Positions 32,983 through 39,130 of a stretch of 39,130 bases of DNA are shown here, piece after piece. The stretch lies in assembly GCF_020696975.1 (NCBI RefSeq), contig NZ_JAJGBK010000018.1, forward strand, positions 1 through 39,130, read 5' to 3'. Position 1 is the stretch's first letter, and each line of letters begins with the position of its first letter. The position numbers and the translations under genes are program-made. The notes below the pieces were generated by a model. It was not told the origin of the DNA, searched no databases, and saw nothing but the letters and a program-made list of their open reading frames with translations. This DNA is from Methanoculleus sp. (GTDB lineage Archaea > Halobacteriota > Methanomicrobia > Methanomicrobiales > Methanoculleaceae).

Positions 32983-33128
32983 CTGCGTGCCGCTCTCCTG
33001 TAGTTACAGTACCTATCCTCCGGTGAAAAGCGTGCCGGATGGGCCGGGCGCGATGGCCGGCCGCAGGCCGGGCATACCGGAGAGAGCGTGTATCTCCCGT
33101 CCGGACAACGGCGAATACGATTGCTCAT
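32964..33128 (-). CDS. nop10: Nop10, H/ACA ribonucleoprotein subunit
   Basis: 54 residues, found by translating the minus strand between eif2a and the PAC2 gene. It starts MSNRIRRCPDGRYTLSPVC, continues PACGRPSRPAHPARFSPED and ends RYCNYRRAARRWNTSE. RCP-x-YTL, the CPACG knuckle, HPARFSPED and the basic Arg-rich tail are hallmarks of Nop10, which binds Cbf5 in the pseudouridylation complex. The usual first C-x2-C knuckle has only its first Cys here (CPDG), so zinc binding may be altered. The ATG lies 6 bp after the eif2a stop, and the 3' end overlaps the PAC2-family gene by 19 bp. Confidence 0.92.
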   Translation of the reverse strand: MSNRIRRCPDGRYTLSPVCPACGRPSRPAHPARFSPEDRYCNYRRAARRWNTSE

Positions 33129-33134
33129 GCCGTC

Positions 33135-33914
33135 TTATCCGGCCTTCTGCTTCCGGACAAACTTGCCGGACCCGCCTGCCCGCTCAACCACGCCGACGGC
33201 GGCGCTGGCTGCCTTCTCGATTGCTCTTTCCGCCGCCTTATAGTCGGGTGCGGTCACTTTTATCCGGTATTTCGGGGCTCCGACGTAGATCAGGTCGATA
33301 TCCACGTCTTCGACCTTCGGTTGTGCGCTCCGGAGCGCCCGGCGGATCACGTTGACGCCATCGGGCCGGGGCGATGTCAGGATGAGGTGCCCCGTGATGG
33401 TCACCCGCGAGACCTTCACGTTCTCGTGCGCGATGCTGATGAGCGATTTCGTGACCGGTTCGTCGAGTTTCAACTTTTCAGCTGCCTCGCCGCCGGTGGT
33501 GACGATATCCTCGAAGGCCGGGTACAGCTGGCCGTATTCACGGTATATGGCCTCCTCGATGACCTTCCGGTCCACTCCCGTCGCCTCGGAAGCGAACCCG
33601 ATCCACTTCGCGGCCTTCTGCTCGCTCTTCCACTCGTGAACCTTCTCGCGCCGCTGGTGTTCGTTGACGTCTTTTAACGAGAGATCAATGTGGCCGCGGT
33701 CGGGGTCAACACCCAGGACTTTGCAGACGACCTTCTGTCCTTCTCGTATATAGTCCCGGATGTACTTAATCCAGCCTCGCGCTATCTCGGATATCGGTAT
33801 AAGCCCTCTTCGCCCGTTGTACTCATCCAGGGTCACGAACGCCGCAAAGTCCTTGACGTCCACGACCGTGCAGACAACGAGTTCTCCTTCTTCGGGCCAC
33901 TCTCTCTCGTGCAT
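33135..33914 (-). CDS. eif2a: Translation initiation factor 2, alpha subunit
   Basis: The ATG at 33914 is preferred (259 residues). It has GAGTGA about 7 nt upstream and the family start REWPEEGELVVCTV. The longer frame would need a TTG overlapping the rps27e stop. An S1 RNA-binding domain (about 5-85: DFAAFVTLDEYNGRRGLIPISEIARGW) is followed by the helical middle and the C-terminal alpha/beta domain ending VVERAGGSGKFVRKQK. It forms the aIF2 trimer that delivers initiator tRNA. It lies in the conserved order rpl44e-rps27e-eif2a-nop10. Confidence 0.96.
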   Translation of the reverse strand: MHEREWPEEGELVVCTVVDVKDFAAFVTLDEYNGRRGLIPISEIARGWIKYIRDYIREGQKVVCKVLGVDPDRGHIDLSLKDVNEHQRREKVHEWKSEQKAAKWIGFASEATGVDRKVIEEAIYREYGQLYPAFEDIVTTGGEAAEKLKLDEPVTKSLISIAHENVKVSRVTITGHLILTSPRPDGVNVIRRALRSAQPKVEDVDIDLIYVGAPKYRIKVTAPDYKAAERAIEKAASAAVGVVERAGGSGKFVRKQKAG

Positions 33915-33921
33915 ACAATAA

Positions 33922-34110
33922 TCACTCAAGTACTGCCAGTATCTCAGCCTTTATATCAGCCTTTCCACCGTGGGGTTCTGCAAGGATACGTCCGCAGACG
34001 CTGCACTCCACGACGGTGCTTGCTCTCTCAAAGACTATCTGTTCGTTCTCACAGTCGGGGCACTTTACCCGGAGGAATGTGCTCCTGTTCTCTCTGTTCA
34101 GCCGGACCAT
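33922..34110 (-). CDS. rps27e: Ribosomal protein S27e (eS27)
   Basis: 62 residues, normal for archaeal eS27. A four-Cys zinc ribbon is CPDC at about 17-20 and CSVC at about 36-39. The family tail [14 protein letters not shown] is present. It lies 7 bp after the rpl44e stop and 7 bp before the chosen eif2a start. Confidence 0.96.
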   Translation of the reverse strand: MVRLNRENRSTFLRVKCPDCENEQIVFERASTVVECSVCGRILAEPHGGKADIKAEILAVLE

Positions 34111-34117
34111 TCTAATC

Positions 34118-34396
34118 TCACTCCGTTAGTTCGAATTTGCCGATCCGGAATCCCGGCCGGAGGTGCGCCTTTCCGCAGACCGTGCACCGGTACTTGACGT
34201 TGATCTTCTTCGTCGGCTTGTCGCCGCCGGGCACCTTGCTGAATTTGCCCATGTTGCCCACCGTGCTCCTGCGTCCCTTCTGGCGGTCGATCCAGTTGAA
34301 GTGGCGCACCCTGCCCTTCTTCACCTTCACGACTTCATGAGTCTGGTGATTCCTGCAAAACGGGCAGTACGTCTTGAACTTTGATGGCATTTTCAT
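34118..34396 (-). CDS. rpl44e: Ribosomal protein L44e (eL42)
   Basis: 92 residues. A zinc motif CPFC (11-14) pairs with CTVC near 73, with basic residues between ([31 protein letters not shown]). A large-subunit protein near the E site. The start MKMP is family-typical, and an ATG two codons later is an alternative. Confidence 0.96.
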   Translation of the reverse strand: MKMPSKFKTYCPFCRNHQTHEVVKVKKGRVRHFNWIDRQKGRRSTVGNMGKFSKVPGGDKPTKKINVKYRCTVCGKAHLRPGFRIGKFELTE

Positions 34397-34433
34397 GATA
34401 GTAGCCTCTATTCAATAGATTCGAGTACCTATA

Positions 34434-35099
34434 TTACTTGTTAAGCCTAATATTTAAGGCTATGTCGTGCTCACAGAGCACGTCTGCATTGTTTTCCGGC
34501 AGGGTGACGATATCCCCCTGCCTCAACACGTAGACCCTGCCGTCCAGACCCATGAACGACTCCATGTCGGAGCGGATATGCACGAGGGCGTAGGGTGAAG
34601 AGACCGGGCGGGGAGGAGCGGCCGCAGGCTCCCCGGGACCGTCGATCGCCGTGATATCCTCGACCTCATCCGCCCTCTCGATCGCGGCAGCACCCCTGCC
34701 GGTGAGTGGGATTTCCCCGCCGTGGATGAGCGCTTCCCGGCAGGCCTCGATGGCGTCGATGACCTGCCCGTACATCACCCGCTCCGCCGGGAGCATCTTG
34801 CGGGCCTCGTCCTTATCGAAGTACTGTCCCTCGATCTGCTGGAACGCAAGGTCGAGGATCTGCCGGGTCCGGATGGAGAAGATCTCCTGGACGGTCTCGG
34901 TGACGCTCCCTATCTCCTCGATGAGCAGGCTTCCTGCCCGGCTCTCGAGAGGGTTCTGCAGGCTGTAGTAGTCGGCCTTGAGTTTCTCGACGTGCGCCCG
35001 GGCGTCCTCGTAGAGGCCGGGCTCGATATCGGAGAGCCTTCCCGAGTGGTGCATGTCAAGCAGCATCTGCCGCAGTCTCTCAAGAGGATCGGCAGCCAT
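34434..35099 (-). CDS. gins51: GINS complex subunit (Gins51 type)
   Basis: 221 residues. The all-helical A domain (1-145) contains LKADYYSLQNPLESRAGSLL, FSIRTRQILDLAF and MLPAERVMYGQVIDAI. A Pro/Ala linker (about 150-168) leads to the small C-terminal B domain (YALVHIRSDMESFMGLDGRVYVLRQGDIVTLPENNADVL), the order of Gins51 (Sld5/Psf1 side). GINS links MCM helicase with other fork proteins. It starts 3 bp after the priS stop, and pairing with primase is widespread in archaea. Confidence 0.93.
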   Translation of the reverse strand: MAADPLERLRQMLLDMHHSGRLSDIEPGLYEDARAHVEKLKADYYSLQNPLESRAGSLLIEEIGSVTETVQEIFSIRTRQILDLAFQQIEGQYFDKDEARKMLPAERVMYGQVIDAIEACREALIHGGEIPLTGRGAAAIERADEVEDITAIDGPGEPAAAPPRPVSSPYALVHIRSDMESFMGLDGRVYVLRQGDIVTLPENNADVLCEHDIALNIRLNK

Positions 35100-35102
35100 T
35101 GC

Positions 35103-36224
35103 TTACGTCACACCCCCGGCGATCTCCGCCATATTCCGGCAGCAGAGGAAGACCGCGAGCGCTTCGGGGACGTTTGCAGGCCCCGCCTTCAACGTGTAGG
35201 TGTTTCCGAGCAGGGATGTGGTGAAGTTTGCCTTCACGTCGACCCGGACCTCCCGCTCACCGAAGACCACTGCGTCCACAAGCGGGTCGAAGTTCGCGAG
35301 ATCCCGGATCTCGAGCGGCACCACCCGCATACCGCTCCCGCCGTGGAGCGAACCCGGCGCCCGGATCAGCCGCTTGATATCCGTCGTGACCGGCTCGTCC
35401 GCCCGCGCTCCCGCATCCCGGATCCTGCCCTCGAAGTCGGGTGCGGCGGAGATTGCCCGGACGACCCGGTTCCGGAGGAGGTCGCTTGGGGTCTTCTCGA
35501 TATGGGTGGCAAGACCTGCGGTGAAGTCCGAGGCCGTCCGTTTGCTGATACCTTCAAGCCCGGCAATATACGCCGTCGCATCCGCCGGTTCAAGCCCCGC
35601 GAGCCAGAGGAGGTGGGTCCGGAGGGCCTCAACGTACCGCTGACGCCACCCGGTCCGGGCGCCCCTGCCCGGGGCGAGCATCACGCCCGGGTCAAGCCCG
35701 ATGCCGCAGACGTAGTCGACAACCTCGCGCCGCTCCGGGCTCCCCCATCCCCGGACGGCGATGTCGGTGACGTGGATGTGGTAGCCGCGCCCTCCGGAGA
35801 AGGCAAGCCTGATGTGGTTTCGGGAAAACCCGAGTTCATCGGTCAGCATCCCGAGCAGTTTCTCGGTCTCCTCCTTGACCCGGGCAAGCATCATCGCGTA
35901 GGGGCCGCGGACGATCTGGTCGGCATCGAGGTCGAAGATCAGGTCGGCACCGGCCCAGTGCTTATCGCTCATCGTCGCCGCCGACGGCGTCTGGTAGTAG
36001 GCCGTCGAGTAGTAGACGTGGGCGGGCACCAGGCTCCTGACATACGCGTTGAGTTCCTCGCGGTCCACAAACGCCATATGCCGCCGCATCCGGACCTCTG
36101 CCGTGGCATCGAAGTAGGCGAACCCCCATTCGCGCTGCTCAAGGGAGGACGGAGGGGCGAGGTTCTGCCTCTGGTAGTAGCCGGCAAACCTCTGCTTGAC
36201 AAACTCGAGCGTGGCGGGCCTCAT
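35103..36224 (-). CDS. priS: DNA primase small (catalytic) subunit
   Basis: 373 residues. The catalytic acidic motif is LIFDLDAD (Asp98 and Asp100), with the SGGRGYHIHV motif near 158-167 and RAPGSLHGGSG in the C-terminal third (nucleotide-binding side). It forms the PriS-PriL primase that makes primers for replication; priL is not in the window. Its start overlaps the end of elp3 by 4 nt. Confidence 0.95.
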   Translation of the reverse strand: MRPATLEFVKQRFAGYYQRQNLAPPSSLEQREWGFAYFDATAEVRMRRHMAFVDREELNAYVRSLVPAHVYYSTAYYQTPSAATMSDKHWAGADLIFDLDADQIVRGPYAMMLARVKEETEKLLGMLTDELGFSRNHIRLAFSGGRGYHIHVTDIAVRGWGSPERREVVDYVCGIGLDPGVMLAPGRGARTGWRQRYVEALRTHLLWLAGLEPADATAYIAGLEGISKRTASDFTAGLATHIEKTPSDLLRNRVVRAISAAPDFEGRIRDAGARADEPVTTDIKRLIRAPGSLHGGSGMRVVPLEIRDLANFDPLVDAVVFGEREVRVDVKANFTTSLLGNTYTLKAGPANVPEALAVFLCCRNMAEIAGGVT

Positions 36225-37795
36225 GAGAACGTCTTGATCATATATGGGCCCACTCGTTCATATCCCTGTTTCCTGTAGTAGGGCCGGACCCCCACACCGC
36301 TCATCACGGCAAGGTGCCCGTACCCGTGGCCGCGAGCCTCCTCCTCGGCCGCGGAGAGGAGAACGCTACCGAAACTGCGGTGCTGCCACTCTTCGGCCGT
36401 CGCGGGGGTGTGCAGGGGGACCACGCTCCCGTAGACATGGAGCTCGCGCAGGAGCGCCGCGTCGGCAAGCTCGTCGCGGAAAGGCCGGTGCGGGAACCGG
36501 AGCCGGGCGAACCCGACGAGTGCGTCTTCTGAACCGGCCTGGATGAACCGTTCTTCCCCGTCGCAGGCCCGGTAGGGCAGGATCGATATCGCGACCTCAT
36601 CCGGCGCGGGCGATCGGCCCACCTCGCGGCACCGGATGCACCGGCAGCGACGCCCCTGCTCGCGGAGCCGCGCCTCTGCAAGTTGCCGGAAGTTGCTGTG
36701 CCGTGAGCCCGCGACGATCAGTTTTGCCGGGATGTCCCGCTGGATCCGCTGGAGGCGGACGTACTCCGGGAGGAGGGATTTTGCGTAGGCAACGAGGTCG
36801 ACCAGTTCCTCCTCGGTGTAGGGCCGGTAGTCCCCCTCCTCCCAGAGGGCCTCGATCTCGGTTCCCGGGGTCACCAGGGTCGGGTAGATCTTCAAGAAGT
36901 CCGGCCGGAACCGCGGGTCGGCGAAGAGTTCCTCAAACATCCGTCGGTCGTCGGCCATGCTCGCGCCGGGGAGGTTCGGCATCATGTGGAACCCCACCTT
37001 CAGCCCGGCGTCCCGCAGAAGGCAGTTCGCCTCGACCGAGTCCGCGACCGCGTGGCCGCGGCGGTTGTAATCGAGGATCCGGTCGTCCAGGTGCTGGACC
37101 CCGAGTTCCACCTTGGTCACGCCCATCGAGAGCATCCGGTCGATATGCTCCTTTCGGCACCAGTCTGGCCTCGTCTCGAAGGTTGTCGCGACGCACCTGA
37201 CCCTTGAGGACTCGTTCGCGGCAAAGACCGCATCAAGGTCGGGCTTTGCAGGGGGAATCCCGGGCCGCGGGTAATCGTTCATCGCCTGCACGGCGGCCCC
37301 GACGAACCATTTCTGGTACTCGACCGGCCGGGCGGTCATCGTCCCGCCCATCACGATCAGTTCCGCCTTGTCGACGTGGTGCCCGAGCGCCTCGAACTGC
37401 CCGAGCCGGGCCTGCACCTGCTCGTAGGGGTCAAATGCGTGTTCCCGGGCCCGGAGTGCCGCCGGTTCCTCTCCCGTGTAACTCTGGGGGGACGCGAAGG
37501 GGTGCTCCGGCCCGCCGGGGCAGGGGAGACACTTCCCGTGAGGGCAGGGGTGCGGGGAGGTCATCACCGCGACGGGCGCCACCCCCGAGAGGGTCCGGGT
37601 GGGTTTGACGAGGAGGAGCGGCCGGAGCCGTTCACGCTCCTCCGGCGTGGCGGCGGCTAGAATCGCGGAGTTCCTGGGCATATTGATGCTGTACTCCCGG
37701 CAGACGTCGAGTTTAACCTTCTGGACGTCGACAGGCCCGGGTCCGGCAGAAAGGATGCGGGAGATGGTCTCCCGGAGGATATCGGTATCGTTCAT
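36221..37795 (-). CDS. elp3: Elp3, tRNA wobble-uridine modifying radical SAM/GNAT enzyme
   Basis: 524 residues, full length. Radical-SAM cluster cysteines are in CPHGKCLPCPGG (Cys84, Cys89, Cys92). MGGTMTARPVEYQKWF, ATTFETRPDWC and VELGVQHLDDRILDYNRRGH follow. The GNAT acetyltransferase domain is C-terminal (HRSFGSVLLSAAEEEARGHGY...YYRKQGYERVGPYM). A Cys pair near CRCIRCREVG adds the expected zinc site. It makes cm5U-type modification at tRNA U34 from acetyl-CoA. Coupled to priS by a 4-nt overlap, and 3 bp after the UPF0058 gene. Confidence 0.96.
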   Translation of the reverse strand: MNDTDILRETISRILSAGPGPVDVQKVKLDVCREYSINMPRNSAILAAATPEERERLRPLLLVKPTRTLSGVAPVAVMTSPHPCPHGKCLPCPGGPEHPFASPQSYTGEEPAALRAREHAFDPYEQVQARLGQFEALGHHVDKAELIVMGGTMTARPVEYQKWFVGAAVQAMNDYPRPGIPPAKPDLDAVFAANESSRVRCVATTFETRPDWCRKEHIDRMLSMGVTKVELGVQHLDDRILDYNRRGHAVADSVEANCLLRDAGLKVGFHMMPNLPGASMADDRRMFEELFADPRFRPDFLKIYPTLVTPGTEIEALWEEGDYRPYTEEELVDLVAYAKSLLPEYVRLQRIQRDIPAKLIVAGSRHSNFRQLAEARLREQGRRCRCIRCREVGRSPAPDEVAISILPYRACDGEERFIQAGSEDALVGFARLRFPHRPFRDELADAALLRELHVYGSVVPLHTPATAEEWQHRSFGSVLLSAAEEEARGHGYGHLAVMSGVGVRPYYRKQGYERVGPYMIKTFS

Positions 37796-37798
37796 CGT

Positions 37799-38065
37799 TT
37801 AGTGTTCGGTTGCAATCCGTTCAGACTGAAAATCGGCGTGGTATTCGATGTAGGGATTATGGTTGGCCCTGATGTGCTGGACGATCTCGGACCCGAGCGT
37901 CAGGATGGCCTTTTTATGCGTTACCTTATTCTTATGGATATGGACGGGTGAGATGTGGAGAGCGTTGTACTGGTCGGTCGGGACCTCCTCCCCGGTGGTG
38001 CTTTCATAATACTTCTTAATGTGGACTAACAGCATGTGTAAGTGGAGCAGCTCTTCTTTTTGCAC
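37799..38065 (-). CDS. UPF0058 family protein
   Basis: About 88 residues from the GTG at 38065, which has AAAGGTG 6 nt upstream and gives the family-like start MQKEELLHLHMLLVHIKKYYE. A GTG at 38074 would overlap that ribosome site. The small helical protein is conserved in euryarchaea, rich in His (HISPVHIHKNKVTHKKAIL). The function is unknown. It is the first gene of the elp3-priS operon. Confidence 0.88.
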   Translation of the reverse strand: MQKEELLHLHMLLVHIKKYYESTTGEEVPTDQYNALHISPVHIHKNKVTHKKAILTLGSEIVQHIRANHNPYIEYHADFQSERIATEH

Positions 38066-38102
38066 AATATTCACCTTTCCTCGAAGAATACTACTGTCCG
38101 CG

Positions 38103-38114
38103 GGTAAATATAAT
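38103..38114. promoter_or_regulatory. Shared TATA region of the divergent UPF0058 operon and ADP-ribosylglycohydrolase gene
   Basis: AAATATAATTT is nearly its own reverse complement (AAATTATATTT). It lies about 25 bp before the plus-strand ATG at 38134 and about 40 bp before the minus-strand GTG at 38065, so one box could serve both directions. Confidence 0.45.
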
Positions 38115-38133
38115 TTGTTGGTGATCTTTTTAT

Positions 38134-39006
38134 ATGCACAAGTTGCGGGCAGTCGGGGCGTTCATCGGGCTTGCAATCGGCGATGCTCTGGGCGCGCCCC
38201 TGGAAGGCCTTCCGCCGCGTCCGATCGCCGTAACGGAGATGGAGGGGGGCGGAATCCACAACACCCTTCCGGGGCAGTACACCGACGATACCCTGCAGGC
38301 CTCAGCCCTGGCGCAGACCCTCATCCGGTGCAGGGGGTTCGATCCGGATGACTTCGCCCGGCGCCTGATTCCGGTATACCGGGCCCATCCGGAGTTCTTC
38401 GGGCCGACGTCCCGGGCGGTCTTCGACCTGATCGAGGGGGGCACCGAACCCGGTGTTGCCGCAAGGATGGTGCATGAGACACGGGGAGGGAGCAGGAGCA
38501 ACGGGAGCGTGATGCGCGGGGTCCCGATCGGGATCTTCTACCCGCCCGGGGAGGTCCGGGAGGCGAGCCTCGCCGCATCCCGCGTCACGCACTTTGACCC
38601 CGCCGCCGGCGAGGCCTCGGCGTTGGTCAACCGGATGGTCAGCGGGATCTGCCGGGGAGAAGAAGTGGATGCGGCCTTCGGGCAGGCCCTCGCGGCCTGC
38701 CGCGACCCGGAACTTCGCGGCCTGCTTGGGGACTACCGGGCCTATCCCCTCGAGCCCTCGCTTGACGCCGTCATCGCTACCCACTGCGCCGTCAGCATCT
38801 TTCTGGATGCCCCGTCGTTCCGTGAAGCCGTCATCACGGCGGTCAACCTCGGGGGCGACGCCGATACCGTCGGCGCGATCGTCGGCGGGCTCGCCGGGGC
38901 GCGCTTCTCGTGCGAGGCAATCCCCGGATCATGGCTCTCGGCGCTTGACGGCCGGGAAGAACTCCTCGACCTTGCCCGGCGGCTTCTTGCGGTGAGCAGG
39001 CCGTAG
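38134..39006 (+). CDS. ADP-ribosylglycohydrolase (DraG/ARH family)
   Basis: 290 residues. Metal-binding motifs are all present: GLAIGDALGAPLEG (11-24), QYTDDT (48-53), SNGSVMRGVPIGIF near 122 and GGDADTVGAIVGGLAGA near 238-254. The family removes ADP-ribose from proteins or cleaves ADP-ribosyl compounds using two magnesium ions. No partner ADP-ribosyltransferase is nearby. The TATA is about 25 bp before the ATG, so the mRNA is probably leaderless. Confidence 0.92.
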   Translation: MHKLRAVGAFIGLAIGDALGAPLEGLPPRPIAVTEMEGGGIHNTLPGQYTDDTLQASALAQTLIRCRGFDPDDFARRLIPVYRAHPEFFGPTSRAVFDLIEGGTEPGVAARMVHETRGGSRSNGSVMRGVPIGIFYPPGEVREASLAASRVTHFDPAAGEASALVNRMVSGICRGEEVDAAFGQALAACRDPELRGLLGDYRAYPLEPSLDAVIATHCAVSIFLDAPSFREAVITAVNLGGDADTVGAIVGGLAGARFSCEAIPGSWLSALDGREELLDLARRLLAVSRP

Positions 39007-39038
39007 GGTTTTGGGAACCTGATGGTTCTCTGAACGTC

Positions 39039-39130
39039 GCACCTCGCACCTAACGGTGCTCAAGCTCGTTACGCTCGCACCTCGCACCTAACGGTGCTCA
39101 AGCTCGTTACGCTCGCACCTCGCACCTAAC
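39039..39130. repeat. 38-bp tandem repeat, at least 2.4 copies, running off the window
   Basis: Units begin at 39039, 39077 and 39115, each starting GCACCTCGCACCTAACGGTG and continuing CTCAAGCTCGTTACGCTC. The copies seen are identical. Each contains a small GCACC-TAAC-GGTGC hairpin. It lies 33 bp after the ADP-ribosylglycohydrolase stop. Confidence 0.9.

Noticed and set aside
34722-36278. 518-codon plus-strand frame opposite gins51 and priS
   Set aside because: Spans two conserved genes antisense and has shadow composition.

Overview
The window is archaeal and comes from a hydrogenotrophic methanogen, most likely a Methanomicrobiales member such as Methanoculleus (inferred from GC-rich codon use, the methanogenesis-marker gene set and overall protein character; the genus is not proven). 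Genes carry archaeal TATA boxes, many have GGAGG-type ribosome sites, and several units look nearly leaderless.

Layout. 1-771: the trailer end of a CRISPR array with 32-nt I-C-like repeats; the leader and any cas genes lie to the left, outside the window. 1025-6161: cdc48 facing larC-radB, which converge on dapF. 6339-17793: an accessory, cell-surface-oriented region. It holds a beta-propeller-like lipoprotein, several exported proteins of unknown function, a membrane-anchored double winged-helix regulator, and two tandem copies of a [PepSY-like exported protein + ABC-2 permease] pair with no ATPase beside them. Promoters here are visibly related, and three transcripts appear to begin with a similar hairpin. 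17959-18461: a RelE-type toxin/antitoxin pair. 18569-19498: ribose-1,5-bisphosphate isomerase of the archaeal AMP pathway.

19555-27731 is a tightly packed operon: HAD phosphatase, atwA (component A2), mmp3, mmp6, mmp5, mmp15, mmp17, mmp7 and a carboxymuconolactone-decarboxylase-like protein. These are genes for assembling or activating methyl-coenzyme M reductase, the last enzyme of methanogenesis. A clear terminator follows. 27800-32117: a DUF1614-like membrane protein, an ABC ATPase whose nucleotide-binding motifs are all degraded, a rhodanese lipoprotein, an RDD membrane protein, and an archaeal ATPase/DUF234 protein whose start codon lies inside a palindrome.

38065 down to 32236 (minus strand) is a long information-processing operon: UPF0058, elp3, priS, gins51, rpl44e, rps27e, eif2a, nop10 and a PAC2-family proteasome-assembly-type protein, ending at a U-tract. 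The 54-codon nop10 is easily missed. 38134-39006 is an ADP-ribosylglycohydrolase, and the window ends inside a 38-bp tandem repeat.

The best candidate for an undescribed system is the 7.5-17.8 kb surface locus, where duplicated PepSY/permease pairs, exported proteins, a membrane-bound regulator, a mirror-image divergent promoter and conserved 5' leader hairpins occur together.
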